Below, piece by piece: positions 1 through 8,041 of a DNA stretch of 56,447 bases. Position numbers and translations under genes: made by a program. The DNA is from Meiothermus sp. CFH 77666 (GTDB lineage Bacteria; Deinococcota; Deinococci; Deinococcales; Thermaceae): assembly GCF_017497985.1 (NCBI RefSeq), contig NZ_JAGDFV010000023.1, forward strand, positions 1 to 56,447, in the 5' to 3' direction. Positions within the stretch are counted from its first letter, which is position 1. Every line of letters begins with the position of its first letter. A model generated the notes under the pieces. That model worked only from the letters and a program-made list of their open reading frames with translations. It ran no database searches and had not been told where the DNA came from.

Positions 1-126
1 ATTGGGGTTGGCCGCCGCCGCCACAAAGGTAATGGCCGCCGTGAGGGTGGTCTTCCCGTGATCTACGTGTCCGATGGTTCCCACGTTGACGTGGGGTTTG
101 GTGCGCTCAAATACGCCTTTCGCCAT
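1..126 (-). CDS. tuf: Elongation factor Tu, N-terminal part (cut by window edge)
   Basis: GTP-binding elongation factor that brings aminoacyl-tRNA to the ribosome. Only the first 42 residues are in the window. They begin [20 protein letters not shown] and contain the P-loop GHVDHGKT, which is diagnostic for EF-Tu. The ATG follows a strong Shine-Dalgarno (AAAGGAGG on the minus strand, about 8 bases upstream). It is the last gene of a tRNA-tuf operon, so this copy corresponds in position to tufB of other bacteria. Whether a second tuf copy exists elsewhere cannot be seen here. Confidence 0.97.
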   Translation of the reverse strand, partial: MAKGVFERTKPHVNVGTIGHVDHGKTTLTAAITFVAAAANPN

Positions 127-209
127 TCGTGTTGCCTCCTTTGGCTTCCGCTATGGTATTGCCCTTTCAGGAACACACCGCCCGCAGCGGTGGACGGGCG
201 GTGTGGGTT

Positions 210-285
210 TGGAGCTCGGGATCGGGCTTGAACCGACGACCTCACCCTTACCAAGGGTGTGCTCTACCAGCTGAGCTACCCGAGC
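210..285 (-). tRNA. tRNA-Thr (anticodon GGT)
   Basis: Full cloverleaf of 76 nt with encoded CCA. The acceptor is GCTCGGG/CCCGAGC, the anticodon stem CACCC/GGGTG and the loop TTGGTAA gives anticodon GGT. It is the last tRNA before tuf in the operon. Confidence 0.97.
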
Positions 286-314
286 ACCTGTGGTGTTCGC
301 GCACATAGCGCTTC

Positions 315-390
<76 letters not shown>

Positions 391-493
391 ATTTGGCGCT
401 TCGGCGCCGATGAACGTCCGGTGTCGTAACTTGAGGCTTTTCACGGCCTATTAGCACCCGGCACCAGCCGCTCGGCGCGCCCGGAAAGCGCAT

Positions 494-579
<86 letters not shown>

Positions 580-583
580 TTGT

Positions 584-659
<76 letters not shown>

Positions 660-721
660 CCGGCTTGTTGTCCTTCCGATGGCTGCTCTGGACTAAGGGG
701 TTGAACCTCGTCCAAGTCGTA

Positions 722-750
722 AGGTTACACCACAGAAAGGGGGCTGTCAA
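722..750 (-). promoter_or_regulatory. Promoter of the tRNA-tuf operon
   Basis: On the minus strand a perfect -35 box TTGACA (745-750) and a -10 box TAACCT (722-727) are separated by 17 bases. The start of transcription would fall near 714, about 55 bases before the first tRNA. It is the best sigma-70-type promoter in the window, as expected for a stable-RNA operon. Confidence 0.85.
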
Positions 751-826
751 GACGAATAAAGGCCGTAAGAAAGGCAAAAGCATCATCACCCCCTTTGGGC
801 GTACAAGCGGGTTTCAACCAGTCTGG

Positions 827-832
827 TACAGT
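827..832 (+). promoter_or_regulatory. -10 box of a leaderless promoter (beta-CASP nuclease gene)
   Basis: TACAGT lies 6 bases before the ATG at 839 and no Shine-Dalgarno is visible, so transcription would begin at or next to the start codon. No clear -35 box was found. Confidence 0.5.
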
Positions 833-838
833 ACGTTC

Positions 839-2182
839 ATGCAAATTACCCCCTTTGGTGCAGCTCAGACCGTAACCGGTAGCTGTCATCTGGTCGAACA
901 TCAGAACTTCAGATTGTTGCTCGATTGTGGGGCCTACCAGGGAGCCGACGAGGAGCGCAACGAGGAGCCTTTTGGCTTTGAGCCCCGAAGCATTGATGCA
1001 GTCCTGATTTCCCATGCGCACAATGACCACATAGGCCGCTTGCCCTTGCTGATTCGGCAGGGCTACCCGGGGCGGGTGTACGTGACCGAGCCCACCCATC
1101 TGATTCTGCCGGTAATCCTGGAGGATTCACTCAAGCTAATGCAGGAAGAGCGCGAGCGTCTGGAGCGCAAAGGCCGCGAGGTGCCCCCCCTGCCCTGGGA
1201 TGAAAAGGATCTGGCGGAGCTTTATGGCCGCCTGGAAGAGGTGGCTTTCTATCAAACCCAGAGCCTGGGGCCCTTTCGATTCCGCCTGCGGGATGCGGGT
1301 CACCTGCCGGGGAGCGCCTTCATTCAGCTTGAAGCGAACGGCAAGACCCTGATTTTCAGCGGCGACCTGGGACACCGGCGCAAGGATGTACTCACCGACC
1401 CCGATTACCCCGCACAGGCCGATTTGGTGCTCTGCGAAGGAACCTATGGCGACCGCTCCCACCGCCCCTTTGCCGCTACCCTCGAGGAATTCGCCGACAT
1501 TTTGAACGAAGTGCTGAGTCAGGAGGGCAAGGTGTTCATTCCGTCTTTTGCCCTCGAGCGCACCCAGGAAATTCTGTTTTATATCCGCGAGCTCGAGCAG
1601 CGGGAGGCCATTCCCATCGTCCCGGTGTTTGTAGACTCGCCCATGGCTTCCAAAATCAGCGAGATCTACCCCAAAGTGCGGGACTTCTTTAGCACCGAAG
1701 TGCAGCACATTTACTCGCACGGGCTCGACCCATTCCGGCCCAAACGCCTCGACTACACCCAGGGTGTGGAGGAGTCCAAGGCCCTTAACTTGATGAAAGG
1801 GCCACTCATCATTATTGCCGGTAACGGGATGCTCTCGGGCGGGCGCATCCTGCACCACCTGCGCCACGGCCTGCCTGACGCGAAAAATGCGGTCATCATC
1901 ACCGGCTACCAGCCGAGGGGTGGCCTGGGCGAGCTGCTCATCCACAACGCCGAGACGGTGCGGATGTTTGGTGAGACCGTGCGGGTGCGGGCCAGAACCT
2001 ATACCCTGGGGGGCTTTTCGGGCCACGCGGGCCGCGATGAACTGCTGGACTGGCTGGACAGCGAGAAGCGTATAGCCCTGGTACATGGCGAAGTGGACAA
2101 ACTGCAAAGCCTGGGTCAGGCCCTGCGCGAACGCGGCAAAGCGGCTTTTTTGGCGGAGTGGGGCAGACCGATTGAAGTTTAG
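839..2182 (+). CDS. Beta-CASP metallo-beta-lactamase RNA-processing nuclease
   Basis: Predicted zinc-dependent RNase of the metallo-beta-lactamase/beta-CASP (CPSF73/YSH1-like) superfamily, 447 aa, cytoplasmic. The zinc motif SHAHNDHIG is near residues 58-66, followed by DAGHLPGSA (His155), FSGDLG (Asp176) and the beta-CASP acidic motif CEGTYGDR (about 199-206). The late histidine motifs FSGHAGRDEL and VHGEVDK occur near the C-terminus. The start is chosen at the ATG giving MQITPFGAAQ, typical for the family; the reading frame stays open upstream into the tRNA gene but that part is not coding. It is close in length and motifs to the Thermus protein TTHA0252, an RNA-degrading enzyme of this class. 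The gene is divergent from the tRNA-tuf operon. Confidence 0.9.
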   Translation: MQITPFGAAQTVTGSCHLVEHQNFRLLLDCGAYQGADEERNEEPFGFEPRSIDAVLISHAHNDHIGRLPLLIRQGYPGRVYVTEPTHLILPVILEDSLKLMQEERERLERKGREVPPLPWDEKDLAELYGRLEEVAFYQTQSLGPFRFRLRDAGHLPGSAFIQLEANGKTLIFSGDLGHRRKDVLTDPDYPAQADLVLCEGTYGDRSHRPFAATLEEFADILNEVLSQEGKVFIPSFALERTQEILFYIRELEQREAIPIVPVFVDSPMASKISEIYPKVRDFFSTEVQHIYSHGLDPFRPKRLDYTQGVEESKALNLMKGPLIIIAGNGMLSGGRILHHLRHGLPDAKNAVIITGYQPRGGLGELLIHNAETVRMFGETVRVRARTYTLGGFSGHAGRDELLDWLDSEKRIALVHGEVDKLQSLGQALRERGKAAFLAEWGRPIEV

Positions 2183-2256
2183 GGTAGTGCTGGCGTTGTC
2201 CTGGGCTGTTTGTGGTGGCTAAAGGCGCAAAGCCGAAAGCTAAAAGCCCGCATATT

Positions 2257-2272
2257 TGACCTGCTCAGGTCA
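2257..2272. promoter_or_regulatory. Inverted repeat, possible operator
   Basis: TGACCTG-CT-CAGGTCA is a perfect 7-bp inverted repeat with a 2-base spacer, about 85 bases before the start of the secreted-protein gene. The symmetry fits binding by a dimeric repressor, but no regulator can be named. Confidence 0.35.
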
Positions 2273-2354
2273 GTTGGGAGAGAAACAAGGCAACGGGAAG
2301 GTCTTTGACCATAGAACCGCTTACCAGGGACGACCTGGCTACAGGGGGCAAGGG

Positions 2355-3209
2355 ATGAAGAAAAGCATAGCCTGGGTGGGAGCGATGGGGCTGGCCTGGA
2401 CCCTCGCACAGGATGGTGTGGGCTCGGTGCCCTGGGCGGTTGGAGGGGTGCAGCAACCCGCGCTGTTGCGGGTGAGTGAGTTGCGGAGCCTCCTCGAGCC
2501 CAAAGGGGTGCGTTTCAACGAGACCGGCATCCTGGGGCGCTACCTGCTCGAGGTCAGGTTTCCCCAGACCGCGAACGGCCTGTACCTGCGGATGGTCAGC
2601 CAGAACGACACCTCCTATGCGGTTTTCGACGACCTGTTTATCAACCTGGCCCAGGTGGATCTGGGCATCCGTACCCCGGTTCGGGTAGAGGGCTGGGCCA
2701 ACCCTGTGATTACCATTGGGCCCACGGTTTTCAAGCTGGGCACTGCTCGCAATCCGGTCAACCCCTACCTTGGCTATATGTACCTGGCGCGAAAGGCGCT
2801 GATTGACCGGAGCGATGCGCCCCCTTACCTGGCCAAACTGCTCGATGAAGACCCCAAGGCCCGGCGCTGTCTGCACGAGTTGCGGGTAAGCGACCCCGCC
2901 GGAACCGTCTATGTGGCGGCCAGCCGGGTCTGGGCCGAGGCCAACCTCAAAGCACCCTACGACAAAATCCCCGACTTCGCCAAACCGGCAGCTTTTCACG
3001 TGGGGGCTGTACAGAACGGACGCATTCGCTTGCTGCTGCCCAATGAATCGGCCAGCTATGCCAGCAGCCTGCCCAACTGGGAAAAGGCGCGGGATCGTGA
3101 AACGCTAGTCCTGATCAAACTTTCGGGCCGAATCGTGGATTTGCAGGCAGAGTACCAGGTGGTGGTGCCGCCGCAGGGACGCAGCCGAGCGCTTCGCTGT
3201 GTGCCGTAG
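2355..3209 (+). CDS. Secreted protein of unknown function
   Basis: 284 aa. The ATG giving MKKSIAWVGAMGLAWTLAQ is preferred over upstream in-frame starts because it begins a clear signal peptide (two lysines, then a hydrophobic core, cleavage probably after about residue 18) and follows the purine-rich sequence GGGGGCAAGGG. The mature part has no motif I recognise. It is mixed alpha/beta in composition, with one cysteine in the middle (RRCLHEL) and one near the end (LRCVP) that could form a disulfide. The gene stands alone and converges on the histidine kinase gene with a 34-base gap. Confidence 0.75.
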   Translation: MKKSIAWVGAMGLAWTLAQDGVGSVPWAVGGVQQPALLRVSELRSLLEPKGVRFNETGILGRYLLEVRFPQTANGLYLRMVSQNDTSYAVFDDLFINLAQVDLGIRTPVRVEGWANPVITIGPTVFKLGTARNPVNPYLGYMYLARKALIDRSDAPPYLAKLLDEDPKARRCLHELRVSDPAGTVYVAASRVWAEANLKAPYDKIPDFAKPAAFHVGAVQNGRIRLLLPNESASYASSLPNWEKARDRETLVLIKLSGRIVDLQAEYQVVVPPQGRSRALRCVP

Positions 3210-3243
3210 CGATTGCGCAAGGGTGACTTCATGCCTTCAGCCA

Positions 3244-4830
3244 TCAAGAAGGCAGTTCAGCGCGCACCGTTGTACCGTGGTCTTCCACCGATTCGACCGA
3301 AAAGCGTCCACCCCGGGCCTCGACCCGTTCACGCATCTGGGTCAGACCAAAGCCACCCATACCGCTGGCCGAGCCTCCGGCCTTGAAGCCTTTTCCGTTG
3401 TCGCTAATCTCCAGTACGCCGCCCCGCTCGCCCAGGGGGGTAAGCTTGATTTGCACCAGCCCAGGCCTGCCGTGCTTGGCTGCATTGGTCAGGGCCTCCT
3501 GCAAAATCCGGAAAAATACCAGCTCGGAGGCCTGCGAAAGCTCGATTTTTTCCGGCAGGCTGAGGCGCACCCGGAAGCCCGCCTGCTCGGCAAAAGCGGT
3601 GGCGTAGCGCCGCACCGACTCGAGAAAGCCGTAGCGCTCCAGATCGATGGGCCGCAGGGCAAATATGCTGCGCCGTACCTCGCGTATCTGGCCCCGCAGG
3701 GTCTCCTTGACCTGCTGGAGTTCTTCGGTCGCGCGAATGGGGTCGGTTTTCAGAAGCCGTTCGGCCAGGTCGAGTTTGAGGGCCATGAAGGCCAGGGCCT
3801 GGGCGATGCCGTCGTGTATTTCGCGGGCAATGCGGTTGCGTTCCTCGGTGAGGGCCAGCTCCTCGGCCCGCAGATAAGCCTGGGCATTGCGAACGGCCAG
3901 GGTAACCTGGGCGGCCAGAAAGCGCAAAAAAGGTAGCCTCTGGCGCAGGTTTTCGGCCTCACCCTGAACCAGTAGCAGGCCAATGGCGGTCTGTTCGCGC
4001 AGCGGCAACGCCAGCAGGTTGTCCCGCACAAATACGGGGGCTTCCAGGGCTTCCTTCCAGTGTTGCTCGGGCATAAAGGCGTAGGGGGGCAGCTCGAGGT
4101 TCCGCAGCACCTGGGGCTGCAGGAAGTTCTCCTCATCCAGCAACAACACCCCGCCCCCGCTGGCCCCGGCCCAGGCCAGAATGCGCTCCATCAGCCGCTC
4201 CAGGAGCCGGCCCAGGTTGGCCTCGGCCCGCAGGGCCTGGTCTACTTCGTAGAGGGTGAGTAGATCGCGGCTGCGGGCCCGCACCGAGTCGAGCGCCCCG
4301 GCCACTTCGGCTACCAGCACCTCCAGGAAACCCTGCTCCTCGCCCGAGAGGGGGCGGAGCAGGGCCACCTCGAGCTTCCCGTCCATGCCGGGTAAGGGCA
4401 CTTCGTAGAGGGAACGGGTACTCTGGAAGCCTGGGGAGGTGGCCCGCACCCCCTCGAGGGTCAGCGAGGCCTCCATGCCCAGCGCCTGGGCCACCTCCTG
4501 CACCACCGAGGCCAGGGCCTGCTCGAGGTTGTCGGCTGCCGAGGCCCGCTTGAGGATGTTGCCGATGGCCTCAAGCCGCCGGTTGGCCGCCTCAACGGCT
4601 CTTTGAGCCCGCTCACGGTCTTGTACCTGCTGGGCAATCCACTCCAGGGTCATCCAGGTAACCAGAGGCCCCACCAGGCCATAAAACCCCATGCGCAGCC
4701 AGAAGGCCACCGGCTGGCCCTGGTAAGGCTCGAGGGAAAGCTCAAATAGCACCACCACCAGGGCAATCGCCAGCGGTAAAATCAGGCGATATAACTTGAT
4801 CAGGCGGTATAAACTGGGGCCGGACTCCAT
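3244..4830 (-). CDS. NarL-type sensor histidine kinase with GAF domain
   Basis: Membrane sensor kinase, about 528 aa. Two hydrophobic segments lie near residues 14-34 and 45-68. A short coiled coil and a GAF-like region (about 190-330) follow, then a HisKA_3 dimerisation domain with phospho-acceptor His in AREIHDGIAQAL (about residue 340). The C-terminal HATPase_c has N-box LTNAAKHG and G-boxes SDNGKGF and GGFGLTQM. This architecture belongs to the LiaS/NarX/DesK group, whose partners are NarL-type regulators; none is adjacent, so it is an orphan in this window. The ATG is used; a TTG two codons earlier is possible. It lies 18 bases downstream of trmJ and is probably cotranscribed. Confidence 0.88.
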   Translation of the reverse strand: MESGPSLYRLIKLYRLILPLAIALVVVLFELSLEPYQGQPVAFWLRMGFYGLVGPLVTWMTLEWIAQQVQDRERAQRAVEAANRRLEAIGNILKRASAADNLEQALASVVQEVAQALGMEASLTLEGVRATSPGFQSTRSLYEVPLPGMDGKLEVALLRPLSGEEQGFLEVLVAEVAGALDSVRARSRDLLTLYEVDQALRAEANLGRLLERLMERILAWAGASGGGVLLLDEENFLQPQVLRNLELPPYAFMPEQHWKEALEAPVFVRDNLLALPLREQTAIGLLLVQGEAENLRQRLPFLRFLAAQVTLAVRNAQAYLRAEELALTEERNRIAREIHDGIAQALAFMALKLDLAERLLKTDPIRATEELQQVKETLRGQIREVRRSIFALRPIDLERYGFLESVRRYATAFAEQAGFRVRLSLPEKIELSQASELVFFRILQEALTNAAKHGRPGLVQIKLTPLGERGGVLEISDNGKGFKAGGSASGMGGFGLTQMRERVEARGGRFSVESVEDHGTTVRAELPS

Positions 4831-4848
4831 AGCCAAAAGATAGCAGTA

Positions 4849-5622
4849 TTAGGGGCTTGGGTCGGTTTTGCGGCGTCCGTGCTGGGCATACCAGCGGCTT
4901 TGGTGCAAAAATCCTCGCAAAAACTGCACCTCTCCAGGGGTCAGGTTGGCTTTGTGAATCAGACGGCGGAAGCGCCGCACGGCGTATGGAAGACGGTTTT
5001 CATCGGTAAAGCCGATGCGCAAAATGTACTCGCGAATATCGTCAAACAGCATTTGTAGAGCCGCCTGTTCAGCCAGTTCACCCGGAGCAGGCTCAGGAGG
5101 GTTGAGGGAGGCACCAAAGACCTCGTAGCAAAGCAACAAGACCGCCTGGGCCAGGTTCAAGCTGGGCTGTTTGGGCGAAGTGGGGATGCGCACAATCAGT
5201 TGGGAGAGGTCGAGTTCGTCGGTGGTGAGGCCCGAGGTTTCGCGCCCGAAGACCAGGGCCACCTTACCCTGTGGCGCTACCCCGGCTACGCGCTGTGCCA
5301 TGCGTTTGGGGTCTACTACCGGCCCGGTGTAGATTTCTCGCTCCCGCACGGTGGTACCCACCACCAGCCGGGCCTCCGCAACGGCCTCGGGGAGGGCTTG
5401 CACTACCTTGAGGTTGTCCAGAATCTCTTCGGCGTGTACCGCCAATCGGTAGGCCATCGAGCCCCCTGGGTGCAGGGCCAAATCCTCGCGCACCCGTGGC
5501 TCGGGGGCCACCAGCCACAAGTCCGAGATGCCAAAGTTTTGCATGGCGCGGGCGGCTGCCCCCACGTTCATGGGCTCCTGGCTGCCCACCAGCACCACAC
5601 GGATGTTTGAGAGCCAATTCAT
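4849..5622 (-). CDS. trmJ: tRNA (cytidine/uridine-2'-O-)-methyltransferase, TrmJ type
   Basis: SPOUT-class methyltransferase predicted to 2'-O-methylate the wobble region (position 32) of tRNAs using S-adenosylmethionine, 257 aa. The knotted SPOUT motifs are clear: N-terminal NIRVVLVGSQEPMNVGAAAR (residues 6-25), VFGRETSGL (124-132) and SLNLAQAV (154-161), followed by the helical C-terminal extension seen in TrmJ. The ATG giving MNWLSN is chosen because homologues start just before this motif; the frame remains open upstream across the intergenic region. A -10 box TAGGCT ends 7 bases before it, suggesting a leaderless transcript. A sensor kinase follows 18 bases downstream. Confidence 0.9.
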   Translation of the reverse strand: MNWLSNIRVVLVGSQEPMNVGAAARAMQNFGISDLWLVAPEPRVREDLALHPGGSMAYRLAVHAEEILDNLKVVQALPEAVAEARLVVGTTVREREIYTGPVVDPKRMAQRVAGVAPQGKVALVFGRETSGLTTDELDLSQLIVRIPTSPKQPSLNLAQAVLLLCYEVFGASLNPPEPAPGELAEQAALQMLFDDIREYILRIGFTDENRLPYAVRRFRRLIHKANLTPGEVQFLRGFLHQSRWYAQHGRRKTDPSP

Positions 5623-5629
5623 CGGCTCT

Positions 5630-5635
5630 AGCCTA
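5630..5635 (-). promoter_or_regulatory. -10 box of a leaderless promoter (trmJ)
   Basis: On the minus strand TAGGCT is followed by 7 bases and the trmJ ATG. No Shine-Dalgarno is present. No convincing -35 box was seen. Confidence 0.45.
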
Positions 5636-5663
5636 ATGGCTTGGGCCCGATGCGTCGAGGTTC

Positions 5664-5679
5664 TTTGCAATAATGCAAA
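5664..5679. promoter_or_regulatory. Inverted repeat between trmJ and the Imm5-like gene
   Basis: TTTGCA-ATAA-TGCAAA is a perfect 6-bp inverted repeat ending 3 bases before the start codon of the Imm5-like gene. It overlaps the place where that gene's -10 region would lie, so it may be an operator. Confidence 0.35.
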
Positions 5680-5682
5680 CAC

Positions 5683-6174
5683 ATGCGAGACCCACGCTTC
5701 AAGGCTGTGCACCGAGGGGGATTGCTGGATCTTGACCGGCATCGCTTGCTGGCAGCCTGGGCTGCTGACTGTGCAGAGCATGTGTTGCCCATGTTTACCA
5801 GGCTGTATCCACAAGACGACCGGCCCCAAAAGGCCATAGAGATGGGACGGGCCTGGGCCAGGGGAGAGGTCAGCGTCGGTCAGGCCCGTGCGGCGAGTGT
5901 GGCAGCTCATACGGCGGCTCGAGCTGCCTTGCATGAAGCAGCAATAGCGGCGGCTCGAGCGGCAGGTCAAGCGGTGGCGACGGCCCATATGGCCGATCAC
6001 TCGCTGGGGGCTGCTATTTATGCGATCAAGGCGGTACAGGCGGCCAGTGCAGGTGACGTGGCTGCCATGAACCAGGAGCGCATCTGGCAGCGAAAACGGC
6101 TTCCAAAGGCAATAGAAGGGCTGGTATTGTCGGCCATGGAGGCCGAGAAACTGCGCTTGCTGGGCGTCGAGTGA
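5683..6174 (+). CDS. Imm5-like putative immunity protein
   Basis: 163 aa, cytoplasmic, largely alpha-helical and very rich in alanine. The sequence RDPR...RGG.L...DHRLLAAWAADCAEHVLPMF (residues 2-38) and the helical region AARAAGQAVATAHMADHSLGAAIYAIKAV match, from memory, the Imm5-like family predicted to give immunity in polymorphic toxin systems. No toxin gene is adjacent, so it is either an orphan immunity gene taken up as protection against neighbours' toxins, or the family has another role. It contains CTCGAG and has normal composition for this genome, so it is not obviously recent. The start codon follows directly on a 16-bp palindromic sequence. Confidence 0.7.
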   Translation: MRDPRFKAVHRGGLLDLDRHRLLAAWAADCAEHVLPMFTRLYPQDDRPQKAIEMGRAWARGEVSVGQARAASVAAHTAARAALHEAAIAAARAAGQAVATAHMADHSLGAAIYAIKAVQAASAGDVAAMNQERIWQRKRLPKAIEGLVLSAMEAEKLRLLGVE

Positions 6175-6397
6175 GGCGGTTTTGGCGCTGCGAGCAACAT
6201 GTGCAGGTCAGGCGAGCGCGATCTGAGTGCATAGCACCCCCTCTTTTTTCACATCTCGGGGTTTAGATCAAGTAGCACACTAAGGCATGTCTTTGCTTCT
6301 CAGGAAGAGTACGAGGAGGTTCAAGCACGGTGATCCTTGTGAGACCGAGAAGCAGAACCACAACTCTTACGCCGAGTGCGCTGTGGGAGGCGAAACA

Positions 6398-6736
6398 ATG
6401 GACGAACTGAAGCTTCTCGAACGTATCACTGTGAATCCGAACATCTTCAGCGGCAAGCCCATCATCCGCGGCCGCCGACTAGCGGTCGAACATGTCCTGG
6501 GGATGATTGCGGCCGGCGACACGCCCGAACTCCTGCTGCAGGGCTACCCCTGGCTGGAAAAGGAAGACATCCAGGCGTGCCTGGTCTATGCGCGTCGCAT
6601 GGTCGGCCATGAGCGAATCGAGCCTCTCAAAATCGAGTCTGCCGCACGAAGTTGTAGCTCGATACTTGCGTTTGGGGCGGCGCCAAGGCTGAACTTCAGG
6701 CAGCCGGCCATGACGTGCTGTGAACCGGCGATCTGA
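6398..6736 (+). CDS. DUF433 antitoxin, with abnormal C-terminal read-through
   Basis: DUF433 proteins are small helix-turn-helix antitoxins normally paired with a DUF5615 PIN-like toxin. Residues 1-80 show the family pattern: LLERITVNPNIFSGKPIIRG, RRLAVEHVLGMIAAGDTPELLL, then YPWLEKEDIQACLVYARR. The ATG follows GGGAGG. Family members are usually about 75-90 aa; this frame runs to 112 aa because the last 30 residues read through DNA that should encode the toxin N-terminus, so the end of the gene is probably altered. Composition lacks the CTCGAG motif common in neighbouring genes, which suggests transfer. Its toxin partner is broken. Confidence 0.78.
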   Translation: MDELKLLERITVNPNIFSGKPIIRGRRLAVEHVLGMIAAGDTPELLLQGYPWLEKEDIQACLVYARRMVGHERIEPLKIESAARSCSSILAFGAAPRLNFRQPAMTCCEPAI

Positions 6737-7008
6737 CGCAGGATCCAGGTGATGAAGACATCCTGGCGCAGGCGCACCGAGAACAGCGCGTGCTCATCAC
6801 GGTGGACAAGGATTTCGGGGAACTGGCGATCCGACGCAGCTTGCCGCACTGCGGCATCGTGCGTCTCGTCAACATCAGCGTGCGCCAGCAAGGCGCGATA
6901 TGCCAGCAAGTGCTCACGCAATATGGGGATGAATTGACACGGGGAGCCATTATCACTGCGGAGGCCGGCCGCGTGCGCATTCGACCACCCGGCGACGGAA
7001 CGCCATAA
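6609..7008 (+). pseudogene. Broken DUF5615 PIN-like toxin gene
   Basis: Remnant of the toxin partner of the DUF433 gene. The N-terminal motif SLPHEVVARYLR is read in one frame from an ATG at 6609. The remainder, AELQAAGHDVL then TGDLTQDPGDEDILAQAH and VLITVDKDFGELAIRR, is read in another frame, so a frameshift lies near 6672-6690. A TGA at 6721-6723 interrupts the second frame within the expected VLW/TGDL motif. The C-terminal part (about 6790-7008) is intact and ends VRIRPPGDGTP. An intact toxin cannot be made from this locus. Confidence 0.8.
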
Positions 7009-7029
7009 CGCCTGGCTGGATGGTGCGCC

Positions 7030-7126
7030 GCCGAACAAAACGTTGCAGCAGACGGGGCCGGCATCACGACTTTCCGAGGTATGAAGTCTTTGCAGCCGGC
7101 CCCGCTGCTGAACTTCGTCGTTAGAG
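7030..7126. other. attC-like recombination site (candidate integron cassette end)
   Basis: Just after the toxin remnant is a long imperfect palindrome: arm 7042-7062, arm 7095-7113 and a 32-base loop. The arms pair fully except for two unpaired bases (a G at 7045 and an A at 7052) on one side. Flanking sequences are GCCGAAC (7030-7036) and GTTAGAG (7120-7126), close to the attC R'' (RYYYAAC) and R' (GTTRRRY) consensus with one mismatch each. One-sided extrahelical bases are a hallmark of attC sites of integron cassettes. An inner stem GACTT/AAGTC lies in the loop. No integrase gene is in the window. Confidence 0.5.
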
Positions 7127-7221
7127 CAGCCATCATTAAACTGAGCCATCGAGGACTGCGAATCCTTTTTCGTACACAAACCTGTTGCCGCCTGTACGAG
7201 CGGCAACGTCTGTGAAGTGCG

Positions 7222-8007
7222 CTATACATTCCGCAGGAAATCCTCCACCAGCCCCAGCACCAGGGGCTCCTTTTCGCGGTGGGGCACATGACCGCAGTCA
7301 TGCAGCACTTCCATGCGGGCGGGGCCTTGCACCCCCTGTACGATGCGCTCTGGGAAGGCCGTGGAGCCATACTCGTCACGGTCGCCGTGCAGGGCCAGCA
7401 CGGGGCAGTGCACCGCCTTCAAACAGGGCTCCAGCGTCCAGCCCCGGAACGCCGGCGAGAGCCAGACGCCTGTCCAGGCTTCCAGCACCCAGCGGGCTTT
7501 TTCACCGTGCCAGCGGGTGAGGCGGGCGAACTGGGCGGGGTTCTGGAAGCTCTGCTGGGCGGCCCGGATGCCCTCGAGGGTGCGCTCTTCCACAAAGGCC
7601 TGGGCCGACTCGGTAATCACCGCGCGGCAGCGAGCGGGCTGATGGGCGGCGATGCACAGGGCCATGGCGCCCCCCACGCTGTGCCCAAAGAGGATGTACG
7701 GGTCCAGCTCGAGCCTCTCGGCGACGGCAGGGAAGTAGGTCTGGGCCTCCTCGAGGATAAAGCCCAGCGAAGGCGGTTCGGTTCGGGGCGAGGACCGTCC
7801 AAAACCCAGGCGGTCGTAGGCCCACACCGTGCGTCCGGTGGCCTGGGCCAGCGCAGCCGGAAACCCGCGCCAGAGCTCCACCGACCCCAGGGAGTCGTGC
7901 AGCAGCACCAGGGGGGCTTTTTCGGGCTGGCCTGTATCCCACTGCCGCACAAAGACCTGGCCGCCCGGAACCTCTACAAAAGTATCTCGAACCTGTATTG
8001 CGCTCAC
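7222..8007 (-). CDS. Alpha/beta-hydrolase
   Basis: Soluble alpha/beta-hydrolase fold enzyme, 261 aa, substrate unknown. The catalytic triad is visible: nucleophile Ser110 in GHSVGG, acid Asp211 in HGDRDEYG and His240 in CGHVPH. The oxyanion region LLHDSLGS is at residues 35-42. It starts with GTG (MSAIQV). It lies 34 bases downstream of hutI on the same strand and is probably the last gene of the hut operon. No hydrolase of this type is a standard step of histidine degradation, so its link to that pathway is only positional. Confidence 0.88.
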   Translation of the reverse strand: MSAIQVRDTFVEVPGGQVFVRQWDTGQPEKAPLVLLHDSLGSVELWRGFPAALAQATGRTVWAYDRLGFGRSSPRTEPPSLGFILEEAQTYFPAVAERLELDPYILFGHSVGGAMALCIAAHQPARCRAVITESAQAFVEERTLEGIRAAQQSFQNPAQFARLTRWHGEKARWVLEAWTGVWLSPAFRGWTLEPCLKAVHCPVLALHGDRDEYGSTAFPERIVQGVQGPARMEVLHDCGHVPHREKEPLVLGLVEDFLRNV

Positions 8008-8041
8008 AGCCGAGGTGAGTGTACCAGACGAAGAGGGGCGC

